From Bryum argenteum (lineage: Eukaryota; Streptophyta; Bryopsida; Bryales; Bryaceae): a DNA stretch of 64,000 nt. The notes beneath the pieces were generated by a model, which was given only the letters and a program-made list of their open reading frames with translations, was not told the DNA's origin and made no database searches. The stretch's first letter is position 1, and each line of letters begins with the position of its first letter. The stretch is taken from NCBI GenBank assembly GCA_037043015.1, contig CM073325.1:6799001-6863000 (forward strand). The letters run 5' to 3'. Of this stretch, positions 1 through 11,164 are shown one piece after another. A program made the translations under genes and the position numbers.

Positions 1-289
1 CATAGAACCTGGCACAATCGCACGCTCGCCGTGCCTCATCTACAGAAGCGTAATTTCCCATCCACATTTTCCATTTGAAACGTGGAGGCCTGTACTCCGC
101 CACGAACTTTTTGATATTCGGCCTGTACTCCGCCACGAACTTTTTTTTATCCGGCCTGAATCGTATTCCACCTTCCTTACAATCCACATCCTCGTTCTCC
201 CTGCATTCAAAAATGCCACTTGCAGTTTTGACAGTTAATTCAAGAACGACCAGAGCTTGCAAAACGTCCGGATCATAGTATAATGTCAT
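1..289 (-). CDS. AP2/ERF-like domain protein, 5' part, runs off left edge
   Basis: Reading leftwards from an ATG at 289, the frame stays open to the window edge (96 codons), with an in-frame TAG just upstream of the ATG. The second half resembles an AP2/ERF DNA-binding domain: a GIRFRP start, KKFVAEYRPPR strand, then KMWMGNYASVDEARRACDCARF, which matches the usual W-G-x-(Y/F)-x-(T/S)-x-E-E-A-A-R-A-Y-D pattern. Proteins of this family are nuclear transcription factors. A 33-bp in-frame duplication repeats the KKFVAEYRP strand, which is abnormal for the fold. The ATG lies only 76 bp past the stop of the hydrolase gene on the same strand. An AG acceptor at 201-202 could instead join the AP2 exon to that gene in phase. 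Domain call fairly sure; gene boundaries unsure. Confidence 0.6.
   Translation of the reverse strand, partial: MTLYYDPDVLQALVVLELTVKTASGIFECRENEDVDCKEGGIRFRPDKKKFVAEYRPNIKKFVAEYRPPRFKWKMWMGNYASVDEARRACDCARFY
87..145. repeat. 33-bp in-frame tandem duplication inside the AP2-like domain
   Basis: The 26-base block ggcctgtactccgccacgaa plus following Ts occurs at 87-112 and again at 120-145, a period of 33 bp. On the minus strand it encodes KKFVAEYRP twice, separated by N-I. It adds 11 residues to the beta-sheet of the AP2-like domain without breaking the frame. Confidence 0.8.
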
Positions 290-364
290 AGTTTCTAAAA
301 TCTATGTGTACGAGAACACGTAAGATATTTAGAACGTTACACCTTATGATAGAGTGCATGTGCC

Positions 365-3300
365 TCAGAGCTCTCGTGTCGTCTGAGCACCAACAAGTAT
401 ATGAGCACCAACAAGTACATGATAGGTATGACTCAAGAAGTTAGAGGAAATGTACTTGCTACGATCGCATGGTATATTAGAGTCGATCATCGGAAGGGTA
501 GCATGCTCAGGAGTCGCAGAGACAATGGCAGATCCGGAAGATCCTTCCTCCCGAAAGCTGAGGCTTTTGGCAGCTTCAAATAGGCCAACATTCTGAGCAG
601 GTAGATTTTTGGTATTTGAATAAATTTTAAACGGCTCATTCAGGCGTTGGCGGACATGCTCCAATAAAACCCTGTAACCAGTATGATCCTTTGAATTTGG
701 TCGGCAAACTTCGAAATGGTTGTCTTTATCAATCTTGTGCCACTCCCAGCTGTGTGCTGCTCCTTCACATGATTTTTCAGTGACCAAGACAGACTCCTGC
801 ACAAGGAAATCGAGAACGTTGGAGTTTCTATACTCTCGAGTGAAAATATTACAACGTGACCCAAAATATAGTGTACATGTAGCTCTACGGTCTCTCTTTG
901 CTGGGACAGACCCGTATAGTCGTTCGACCTCGACATTAGACAGAAGTTTCCCATCAAAACTGTAGACATTCAATAAGTTTGTGAGCACATGTAGACTTCA
1001 GGAGCTACCACTGTTAGTCGCTATGCACAACACCAATACACAATCACATTAGATACTGATAGTGGACGAAGTCGTGTAGATGGTCTTGATGAGATTTGGT
1101 GGGGTACCTTGCTCATGGGTTTTCCTTCAAGAAATGCAAGAATTTGCACCTTCTCTGGAAGCGCACTTTCAAAATCTGCGCTCAGCTTGTTCATGTCTGC
1201 AACAAAATGCGTGTCTCCCTCAAGCGAGTGCAGAAAGGAACTTTTTTTTAACGGAGTAAGCTTCCTGCATTTGGAGACGTAGGTCTCAAATTCCTGATCG
1301 GTAGAAGCATGAGGCACACTGTAAAATACAATCTTTGCCAATCCCTCCAAGAACTTCTCGCACTTCCAAGCCTCTAAGTGCTTTCCGATGTTGTTTTGAA
1401 TAAAGTGACGAGCCTTGGTAACCAAATATTTGATCAGCACACCTCCAAAACTATGGCCGATCAAGAATATCGCCTCCCCACTTTCACCAAGCTTCCACTC
1501 AGGGCTGCATATAAGTCACGACCGTATACAAATGATTAAATGATGAATCGAGTGTAAGCCTCAGGTGGATATGCACATACCTGCATTGCTATTCCAGTTT
1601 ACAAGTATGTATTTTCAGGCTATCTCAAAATCATGACAATTGCTCATCTGTGCATATAAAAATTGCTCGGATATAATTGCAAAGTTACACCAAGCGCTCT
1701 CGGTCCCCAACACCAGAATTCCAATTCAAATCATGACGATTTCTCTCCCCTACGAGCACCTGCTGGGAGTTAGCTTGTAAAGAAACAGTGATAGAGACCA
1801 CAACTGGATAGGAGGCTACCTGTGAACCAAAAACTTGACGAGATTCTCCCCTATTTCATGTCGATTGCAGATGTTGCTCAAACTTAAGTTCTCATCAAGC
1901 GACACAGAAAGGACGCGTATATTCTCTGCACCCAAGTCCTCCGGCAACCACTTTTGCGGCCAAATGAGCTTGTTGTCACGTGTCATCCATGTCCTCCTCC
2001 ATTCGTCAGGAACCTTGCGAAAACCGTGGAAGAAGATCAACGTAGCACGAACAGCAAGAAGAGAAGTGGGAATGTGGTCAAGTTGTGGATGCAGTTGATG
2101 CACGGCAAAGATCTGCTGAATCGAACTTTCCTGTACATTAGCCCCATTACAACGCATCAACCACGTGGCTCTTAAGTTACACAAGCTATAAAATGCGATT
2201 TATACAAAATGACAAGGACAGTCTACTATGGTGGTTTGCTGACATTACAGTCTTAAGATATCGTGATGGTTCGTGTTTCGTTCAAGTACTGTAAGATGTT
2301 GTTACCTCTTCACGGCCACAATCCGTCTCGGTTTGCACGATGTCGGGTTCCATGTTCTGGCTTGGGACAATGAAATCGTCACTATGATACCGTTGTATAT
2401 AATACTGAGCCCGCTCAAGCTCCTCAACAATTCTTGAGAACGTTGGTCGCGTTTTTAGACAACCAGCAATAATATACTTTAGAATAATCGGCGTAGTCTC
2501 TGGAATACTATACTCCGAGGTCTTGTCAGACCTTTTGTATCCGGTCAGTATCTCCAAACAAGTCAGACCGAATTCTGACGCTTTCTGACTCTCCGACTCC
2601 AGATGTGGCAGCCTTGAGCATCCAAAACCACCCAACTTTACAACTACATCACCCGGTCGAAAGGCCTCAGTCTTGTTCCGATCAGTCAGCTTGAACAGTA
2701 CATTGTCACGCTTGAGTGAATATGAGACGCCCATTTCATGCAAGTAAAGCATGCCTTTCGCTATTTGCAGCATCAAATCGACTGCTACATGAAGTGAGAG
2801 TGGAGTACCGCTCTTGGTCCTAAAAATGAGCTTGTCAAGATCACCGTCCAGAACCTCCATTACTAAAAACAGGTATTTCTCTTCAATCCAGAAGCCAATC
2901 AAGTCTACTACATGTGGATGTTGAAGGCGTGCAAGATCGGGTGGATTCTGGTCCACGATGTCACACCTCTTCAGTACGCAAGGCTGTGGATTTCCGCCAT
3001 CAGAGAAGCTAGTTCTTATAACATATCCACTAGGACTGACACTTAGCAAGTCGCGACTTAGGTCGATCACAAGGTTGTCTCCAATGAGATCTTGCAATCC
3101 AGATACCTGCGAAAAATGAATATTCAGTAGAGATAAAATTCTAGTTCATGTAACATGAAAGTTATCGACAAGTAAAAATGAAGATAACTAAGAGAGTTAA
3201 ATCATATTCAATTGATATATAGAATTCAATCAAAACCATAAAGTGAAGGCAAAAGATACAAATGAACCTGACATTGTATTCGTACCAAAAAAGAATCTTC

Positions 3301-3508
3301 AAATAATTGTAGTATGTATAATATTGAATCAAGATTCAAGTTTCACCTTGGGTGGCTTACTTAAATCAATTTTGAAGTCCCTCTTTGTCAAAACCTTTTC
3401 ATTAGAAGGGTAATTGTGCGTCAAAAAGAAGCTAGTACAACTCTTGCTAGAATCGTGCTCTATATTGATGTCATATGTTCCCACACTACTATCACTTGAA
3501 GAAACCAT
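365..3508 (-). CDS. pseudokinase-alpha/beta-hydrolase protein (left-arm copy)
   Basis: Modelled exons: 3508-3347, 3106-2306, 2112-1820, 1504-1108 and 796-365 (about 694 aa). All junctions have GT/AG and matching phases, and most match the right-arm copy at 28069-30863. Residues about 55-320 are a compact protein-kinase-like domain with a VLKR lysine. The HRD motif is replaced (SYSLKRDN) and DFG reads GGFG, so it is a pseudokinase. The next three exons are a SERAC1/DUF676-type alpha/beta hydrolase: an FFHGF oxyanion-type strand, the nucleophile elbow GHSFGG, and a late DNHFEVCRP histidine. Such hydrolase domains form the N-terminus of one bryophyte NLR class; here no NB-ARC follows. The start ATG is the first in frame. 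An alternative acceptor at 3494 would splice it to the kinase exon upstream instead. The last exon could also use donor 456/455 rather than its own stop. Confidence 0.7.
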
Positions 3509-3631
3509 TGAATTTTCAAGGCCAAAATTGCCTAATTATGCAACCATCATCGACTGCAATTGAACATCAAGCAGATAGTTTCATTTTTGTCATATAACTA
3601 ATCACATTTACTAAAATAGCTCATGTTATAC

Positions 3632-6143
3632 TCAAATTTGACGAACAACAATTGCTTGCAAAGAGTTGATCATGGTTACCTTGCACAAGCGCAACTTGCG
3701 TTGAATATGAGAGCCCCTCCATCTTTTCCCCCGAAGACGTTCGCAAACAACATCTACAATTTCTTCACGAAAGCCCACTTCTCCACCTCCATGATAAATA
3801 AAACCATTTATTCTTCTAAATGTCTTAAAAACTCCATACCACTCTTCAATGTCTAATCTCTTATCTTCTTTGGCCCATCCATGCCACACAGATTCCCACA
3901 TCTTCTTCTTCTCTACATCATGCACTTCTTCAAACGATATGTTAAGATACACCGGAAGAATCTCAAGATTTGGATTCTTTGTCATAGCTACGAATTCGAG
4001 CATTGGCCATTTTGATCTTGTGAAAAATTCCTCAGAGAGAACCACCACTCCAACTTCACACTGCTCAACCGCTTCAAATATAAGTTTTCGACAATTCTCT
4101 CCAACCGGTAGACTAGAACGTCGCCAATCGAAAACCGGGTATATACCACATTCCTCCAAGTCCACACACAATTGTTCCACGAAGTCTTTCTCGGCACCAC
4201 TGTGGCTTAAATAAAACTTGTGTTTTGCTAGAGCTGTAATTTCATTCCTACACATACAAACAAGAAATATGGCAGTTGATAATATGGTCCAAACTAAATA
4301 TCATTGTCGTGAGAACAAACATGAGAGAATAATTCTAGGTAATTTTAAAGCATTTGTAACCTCACTAATTCCAAAGTCCTGACCTTATTGCAATGCCACC
4401 ATCTGCTCCAGCCGCACTTGAAGCTAGAACTGAAGATTTGGACTGCATATTGTTAAAAATAATGTTTTCCAACTTTTTGTAAATAACTGAAAACTCAGGC
4501 CTTTGAGATCTATTTGCACTCCAACATTCCTCCACAAGATCAACCAACTCCTTTGGAGACACTCTTGGAAGAATCGGCCTCAACCCGTTCATTATCTCAT
4601 AGTAGAATTCACTTAAGGATCCTATGAAATCTCCAAATGGTGCCTCAAGAGTCAAAATATGTGAACAAGTCATAGCAAAACTATATGCATCTACTTTGAA
4701 CCACTCCACCTCTTCTAATCTCGAGTGTGCACTTGGCTGAAGCTCTGGAGCTATGCATAGATTTTGCTCAACTTTCCCCTTACGAATTGATCCATCGGGA
4801 TCCATCAATTTCACACAATAATAGTCCTCATGATATGGAGATCTCAATGTTCTCACAACCACATTGCTTGGTTTCAAATCACAATGTGCAAAACCATTTT
4901 CATGAAGAAATCTAACCCCTTCTGCAATTTGCCATATGATGTCAAGGGCAACTTCAAGTGAAAAGTTTATACCTTTCCGAGAAATTATCAACTCAAACAG
5001 GCTCTTCTCCATGAGCTCCATTGCAATAAAATCTTCTCCAATTCCCTCCCCGTTGCCACAACACATACAATCCACAATACGAGGATGCTTCAATTGTGTC
5101 ATCATCAATGCTTTCTCTATGAGCATAGTCTTGGGGCTCTTCACAAAAAATTCCTCAAAAAATTCCTTCTTTGCACAAGGCACCCCCAACCAACTTGTCT
5201 CTATTACTTGATTTCCATAACCAGCTCCAAAGAACTTGCAACTTCCCCATGTTCCCTTTGGCGTTTTCTTTTCCTCCCACAAAATTGATTCAAAGGCTTC
5301 TGTAGCATTAGTTTTCATTCCCTTATTAAACCAGGACTTATGATTGATCTTCTTAAACAAGAATCGAGCAAGATACTGCCTCTTCATAGAAAAATCTGGA
5401 TCTAGATCTGAAAAGAATAATCGAGAATATGAAGAAGTGCTATACCACCCCTCGTTTGCAAGGACTTCAAGCCTCGTCTTCACCTCTTCCTCATCTTCGT
5501 GACCATCCCCACAAGATTCAGCAACGTTCAGTGGGAATGCACATTGCATTGTAGAGGTAACTCCTGAATATTTCTTAGCACACTCAAGAATATTTATCCC
5601 CACGGAATTTATATGACACACAATATTTGTAAATGTTGCCGTATTACCAAGTTGAAAGACTGCAGCTGCACACCAGTCTTCTTCTCCACACTGCTCCACA
5701 AGTATATCTGCCTTCTTGTAATACCGATGCAACGCTGCCAAAAGTGGTGCGAAGGCGGGTTTGTACTTCCCGCAAGACTCCACTACCTCCCGGACGCATA
5801 CAATCTTGACTGAAAGCTTCGCTGCCAAAATCTTGCATTGCCTTCCATTCAATACATTCCCTCGTCTTACGACGCCCTCGATCTTCTGCACAATATCCTC
5901 ACACAATCGCACAAAGTCTACATCACCTGAGGACGAGCTTGAGCTATCCAGTTTCTGCCGCTTCAACATATTTCCAACCAGTTGGAGCTCGTTGATTTCT
6001 CGAGCGTTTCTATCGTGGTCGATAATTTTGTATGAATCGTTCCTGGCTCGCATCTTCTCAGCAAGCTCGTCCTCCATAGCTCGAATCTTCTCAGCACGCT
6101 CTTTCTCCATGGCTCGCATCTTCTCAGAATCCTCGTCTTCCAT
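3632..6143 (-). CDS. MLKL-like kinase fused to a TIR domain
   Basis: Exon 1 is 6143-4384 and exon 2 begins at 4247. The phase-2 junction AG/G gives I-R-N-E. Reading exon 2 to its own stop gives about 791 aa; an alternative donor at 3680/3679 leads to a stop within a few codons. The N-terminus is charged and repetitive (R-A-M-E-x-E). Residues about 75-190 form an all-alpha segment like DUF1221, the HeLo-type domain of plant MLKL proteins. Residues about 300-560 are a kinase fold with degenerate motifs: AKKEF, HCDLKPSN for HRDLKxxN, DPDG for DFG, and APE kept. Residues about 595-735 are a TIR domain with FYLSHSGAEKDF, a BB-loop-like segment, and SKWPMLEF holding the putative NADase glutamate. 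No NB-ARC or LRR follows. The TIR exon matches the one at 31957-32563 in sequence and phase. Likely role (inference): cell-death or immune signalling. Confidence 0.75.
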
Positions 6144-6407
6144 GACTCGAACTGCTCACAATCTGGCTCTGGCTGTTGTTTGATCCGTTGTGATTTGGGA
6201 CTTAGTCATCAAGGCAATACATATGCAACATCCACTAGTGATAGCAATCAGTTGGCAGTTTTGGAGCAGTTTTGGAGGCTGTGCTACGAGGATGTTGTGT
6301 CACGGCTCAAAACGAAAGTCCAGACAACTGCATGCCATGACAGCCAAGCGACTCTTGACGTAACACTGTAACTCCAATCTTGTTATATATTATTCTTCAG
6401 TTACCAC

Positions 6408-6626
6408 TCAGGTTCCCTTGAGGTGTAATTGGCTACTTGATAGTCTTGAAGTTTGCGAAAAACATGGCAATGTCAAATCTTCCCAGGGTAACAAGAACAT
6501 CTGCAATACAGAACCACTCCATTTAGCATATAATGTAGTGTACTCTAGTTGTACAAATTGACTTGCAAGCCAATGTACATGGACAAGAAAGTACGTGTCT
6601 CTATCTCTAATACACTGCTCAAACAT
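6408..6626 (-). other. conserved short ORF upstream of the kinase-TIR gene
   Basis: A 72-codon frame starting MFEQC and containing DTYFLVHVHWL lies about 270-480 bp upstream of the kinase start. A related stretch sits at the matching place upstream of the right-arm kinase (25537-25632; MFEEC, HTYFLVNVHWL), but its frame stops earlier. Both copies keep a ttgcag acceptor-like site downstream. It could be a 5' leader exon, an upstream ORF, or the remains of another gene carried along in the duplication. I do not recognise the protein. Confidence 0.35.
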
Positions 6627-8052
6627 CGAACATATCCTTCGTGAGTATCACCATGTAGAATTGGTGGTATTGCTCTCTAGTACCTTCAGAAAAAAATCAT
6701 AGGCCTTCAAACGCTTATCCAACCTAACATCTCTGTCTGCAACAAGCTCTAATTGATGAGTCGTAAGTCACAGCAATTGTACGCATCGACAGTGCCCTGG
6801 GTACTTGCAAATCCTTCTTCTTCTCACAGAGGATACAAACAGAGCATAAGAAGTGACACCACTTCTCGAGAAATCAAACAACAACGTTGAAAACGCCAGA
6901 AGTACCACTTGAACGAGAAACAATGTGAGCCCCGCATGCACCTAACACTAACCTCAGTAGTAAAGTGCGAATTTGAAAAGCCAGACCTCTTTCACCTTCC
7001 CGAGCTATACTAGCAGATGCGCACTAGTAGTTAATTAATAAAATCCAGCAAGTCAATCTGTTCTCGGTACATGTGTTTAACATCTGCCAAATCAGCTCTG
7101 AGCTCCTCCACCTGCTTTCAAATCTCAAGTTAGATAGGCATCGATATGCATAAAATAAAAAAACCTCGAAAACATACCTGCGCCCTTCCACTTTGGATTC
7201 ATCAATTCAACAACTATTTGAATCGATATTTGCTGACTCTATCAAGTAAAGTTGAAGAAGTGTAGCGATCATATTACCTCTTCATCACGCTCTCCCATGA
7301 GCTCTAAGGCTGAGGTGTGCCTGCGGCGTAAAACTCCAACTCCGCCCGCACAACAAATTGGCTTCTGCTCTTAGTGCTTCACACTGGCAAGCAAACGAAA
7401 CAAGGTTGGATTGCGACAAGGAAACAGAGAGAACGAAGGGCCTGGCATGTGTAACAAAAGACAAATATGACTATGAAGGAAGTAAACGTCCATTCATATT
7501 ACCTAACAAATTGATCATGCGAGCATCGCCGCTTTTTCCGGTCTTACGCGCACGAGATATGAGTAGCTCCGACACCTGCGGTACTTCGATAGTGCTCGTC
7601 CTGTCTGAGGAGCTCATGCTGATGCACAAATGTCTAGATCAGCTTCCGCCATCGTGGAGGAAAAGTTGAGCAGACCAACATGTCTTGATCGAAATAATTG
7701 GGACCTCATCCAGTTCCGACAAAAAGCACTCGCAAACCCTTACAACCCCAGCCAGCATACCTAACCTGGTGTTTTTTGCTCTACGGCTACGGAGATATGA
7801 AGGGTTGTCATTAAGGTCTAGCAAACGTTGAGAGATAAATCAACCCGAGGTTCGACCTCCCACTTTTCAGGAACATCGAGAGCGCAGAAGACTCACTTGA
7901 ACTTTGCCTAGTACTTAACTTGTCGAGTAGAGATTCCGAGCATGTACGATCCAAGTTGGAAGGACTCTGACACACGCAACAGTGGGTACGTATCTTGGGT
8001 GGGCAGAAGGCTCTGTACCACATGTGCCGGAACATACAATGGGCAGATGGTA
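6627..8052. other. upstream part of the left inverted arm, no clear gene
   Basis: No convincing gene was seen. Parts match the reverse complement of 24.7-25.6 kb: the block around 6840-6890 pairs with 25255-25305, and the block around 7550-7660 pairs with 24750-24850. It therefore belongs to the inverted duplication and probably holds promoter and 5' leader sequence of the kinase-TIR gene. The open frames here have no family likeness. Confidence 0.4.
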
Positions 8053-8425
8053 ACTTTACCCTTCTTTAACGCATGAGGTGACCTGGGGGTCATATTCCAA
8101 CAGAATCTCCTCTCTAGCTCTCAATGTACTCAACTTTTCATTTATATTTTGATGTCAAACTGGTCACCTTCTTTTGATGCATTCAAAAAGTGAAATTTTA
8201 GAATTCAAATCACAATTTGTATGAGTGATTTTGTGCTTTGAAAGGATTGTGGTAGGTAGGTTGGGGTTGTACATAACCTTGTAGGAGGTTGCAAGCTCAT
8301 CATTGATTGGATCATTCATGATGCCCAAGTTTTAAAAGTGCACTATTCATGATGCCCAAGTCCAAAAGATGTTGTAATCCAACTTTGGGTTGCCCCTTCA
8401 GACCCCAAGGACTTTTAAGGGTTAA
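8053..8425 (+). mobile_element. MITE copy 1 (degenerate left end)
   Basis: About 330 bp from about 8090 is closely similar to the element at 37613-37982. Shared blocks include the gatgcattcaaaaagtgaaa segment and the duplicated tcatgatgcccaag segment. The right end retains ttttaagggttaa; the left end is worn. No coding capacity is seen. Confidence 0.6.
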
Positions 8426-9246
8426 TGTGTTTCTCAAACATTTACTACATTGTTTGGTTAGAAAATAAGAAAGTAAGGGTAAGTCTAGTGGTCGCAAGCG
8501 CGCCAGGAGCTTCACGCTCCATATGCACACCAAAAAATAAGTATAGAATTCCTACGTGACAACTAACAGTAATTTGAGGTTGAAACTTTATAGATTCATA
8601 GATTTGAGGTTGAAAACATTGTTTTTTTTTTTTTGATTGGTGCTAAAGCAAGCTTCAATACATTGCCAAAGTAAGCAATGTCTGCACAAAAAGCAATGTT
8701 TGTAACATTGCAAACCCCCCTCTTTTCTAGTGGTGACTTGCGCACTACAATAACGCAATAGTTCAAAGTATTTGGTGCCACAATTTCAATTGTACTTATA
8801 GTAGTAACCATATTTTAGGGCCTAAATTTATTCTATATTGTGAGGGTTACAACAACTATTCTAGACTACCTCTATTTGACTTTCCAATTGAAGGCCTACC
8901 TCCCCTCTAGGGCGGGACATTGAGGGGCTAACACCGCACTGCCCGTCCGATGTACTTGCCTCTGAACACGCTCGTCCACAGCCCCTCGTTGATAGTTGTT
9001 TCTGAGCCCTTGATCGTAAGGTCGAGGCTTCCGACCCCCATTCCCATTGGAGACTCTAGTCAACACCGTAAAGACCTGACAACGAAATTGTTAAAGGAGC
9101 AAATGGCGCCTTATTTGGCATGACAGACCACTTCGCGACGAGAGGGCGCCTTATACTCCAATATCTTCTTTTTCTTTTAGATTTCTTTTTTTTTTCCTTT
9201 TAGATTTCATTTGTTTTCGTTGCTGCGTCTTTACGCCGGGCAACGA

Positions 9247-9337
9247 CCGAGTGGAGAGGCGTTACGCAAATGAGGGGCCCACCCTCGGCCTACCGGCCTC
9301 GGTGAGCCCCTCATTTGCGTAACGCCTCTCCACTCGG
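9247..9337. repeat. 31-bp perfect inverted repeat (hairpin) in a GC-rich island
   Basis: Bases 9247-9277 are the exact reverse complement of 9307-9337, with a 29-base loop that is itself partly self-complementary (cctcggcc / ggcctcgg). The surrounding 8.9-9.4 kb is visibly richer in GC than its flanks and contains no convincing ORF. Confidence 0.85.
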
Positions 9338-9789
9338 GCATCACCCTTCACATTATTGCACGGGTGAAATGTGCAGGGCTCGTCATGGCGCAGGATTGAG
9401 GGGTGTGTTCACAATAGTTATCGAATTTGTCCTTGCGCATCTCCAAAATTCAAGGTAGACATCACCGACGAATCGGTAGTTGATCATAGCAGTGCATGGA
9501 AAGATTGAAGAGAAGTATGAGGCACAACATCCTTGTCTATACTACAGCGACACAACATCAATCGATGCCCTGTTTAACGGTGAGTTTCTTTTAAGCTCAA
9601 TCCTAGCATCGAAGCCTTCATCACAATTGCTTCATTTTAAACACATGCAAGAACTTTCGATGCCAAGTTGGTTTATACTAGTAAAACCTAGTCACGCCGG
9701 AGAATCATGCCATGGCAATGCATGCCATGGCAACTGATATGCTATTCAATTGTGTCATTACTCAAGGGGACACGCTCGCCTTGTGGTTT

Positions 9790-9880
9790 ATGATTCTCAG
9801 TCTTGTATCGTTGGCTTAACGAACAGACACTCTAATCACGCCGGTCCTGAAAAAGGATTGGAGTTTTTATCTATCTATTT
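9790..9880 (+). repeat. dispersed repeat, copy A (LTR-like fragment)
   Basis: The stretch containing cagacactctaatcacg, followed by cctgaaaaaggattggagtt and a TA-rich run, is the reverse complement of 22975-23060. At 22975 the TA-rich run reads tttatatataaaaactcc, like a core promoter. These may be remains of the same retroelement terminal repeat. Ends are not defined. Confidence 0.45.
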
Positions 9881-10379
9881 ATTTATGATTCTCGCTTCTT
9901 TGTTATTCTTGGCATACTTTTCCATAATTACCATAATCACTGAAGCCTTGTATCTTCGTTCTTCTATAGTGCTCAATACGGTCATGCACTATGCAATTTT
10001 CTCCCCACTCTCATCATACTCTTGATTTAATCGTTGCTTTTAAAAATCGCAGGTCTCTCACTCTATTAGGAAGCCTTGGTCCGGGGGCAAGAGTATGATA
10101 TGGGTACCACTAAGATGCGTCTCATTAGGTGTGACCTATGTGTATATGTATCAGAAATTCCTTTTTTGACCACATGTATACAACTATAATCATGTCACCT
10201 ATAATACCATCTAGTTAGAATAAATTTTCAATATATTTCTATAAAAAAGTGGTTTTAAAAAATTCCATTATTTCTGGAGGAGGTAATCATATCATGCCCT
10301 TACCCTCTAGCTACAATGAGTTGGCTTTGAGTTGACTTACAAACGCTGGATCAGAATTAAGGAGCTCACCGCCGAGCGA

Positions 10380-11070
10380 ACCATGCGCTTGACCCCTAAA
10401 GTAGAATAGAGCTCAAAATGGATCATTTGGAATCTGGTCAGCCCCTTGTTTACTATATTTAGATATTATGATATTGCAACCTTGTGCAGGTTGTAGAGTT
10501 TTTCCATACCTTTCAGAAAAGTCATTTCATGCTTCAAAATTCCTCATACTTTAGGAGATATTTATAGTCAAATTTTCAAAACACTATTTGAAATGTTCCC
10601 AAAAGTGCCCAAACTACTAAATATGCTCGTTTATTCTTAAATTTTGCCTAAAATAAATAAAATCGCACGAACTTAAAAAATTCATCAAATACCGAGAGCT
10701 TACTTTTTGTCAAGTTTTATTCTCCTGAGCTTAGAAATAAGGTTTTAAGGCATGCTCTCACCATTTGGATCTTTCATCCAATGATTTTGCACATGCCATT
10801 TTTATAATCAAAGAGGTGCCTTTGAAGTTTAATTTCAACATACCTCAATGTGAAAATTCAAGCATTTCTTTAGGTTCAGTAGGTCGCATGAGGGTAAAAG
10901 TTCCATACATATGTTCCTAACTAACTTAAGAACAATAATTTGAAGAGGCCACAGTTCAAATTTACCCTTAAAATTGGTTTTTCAGGCCCCCAAAACTGCC
11001 ATAACACCTCAAAACCACCCTCTTCCAATGGGCAAGTTGGAAATTTTCAATTTTCAATTTCAGACCAGGC
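10380..11070 (+). repeat. dispersed AT-rich repeat family, copy 1
   Basis: Blocks such as cttgtttactatatttag, aagtcatttcatgcttcaaa and aatatgctcgtttattct recur in reverse orientation at about 19860-20410. A third, more diverged copy lies at about 42690-43210. The end of copy 1, near aatttgaagaggccacagttcaaattta, matches the end of the third copy. No ORF or clear terminal repeats were seen, so the class is unknown. Confidence 0.6.
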
Positions 11071-11164
11071 CCGCCTGATCAAGCGGCGGAGTGTTCCCCA
11101 TCGGAGAGCTGCGAACGGGCTGCCACCGTGGCTGAAGCGCACTGCCATCAATGGCGTTGGCTGG

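Noticed and set aside
75..278. Plus-strand 67-codon frame at the left edge
   Set aside because: It is the opposite strand of the AP2-like domain; its repetitive GLYSATN reading comes from the 33-bp duplication.
797..988. Coding extension upstream of the last left-arm hydrolase exon
   Set aside because: The frame is open, but the matching right-arm DNA aligns as intron up to a shared tgcag acceptor, and the phase would be wrong without splicing there.
2282..3097. Pseudokinase 2 as an active kinase
   Set aside because: Both copies lack the HRD and DFG aspartates and almost all of the activation loop.
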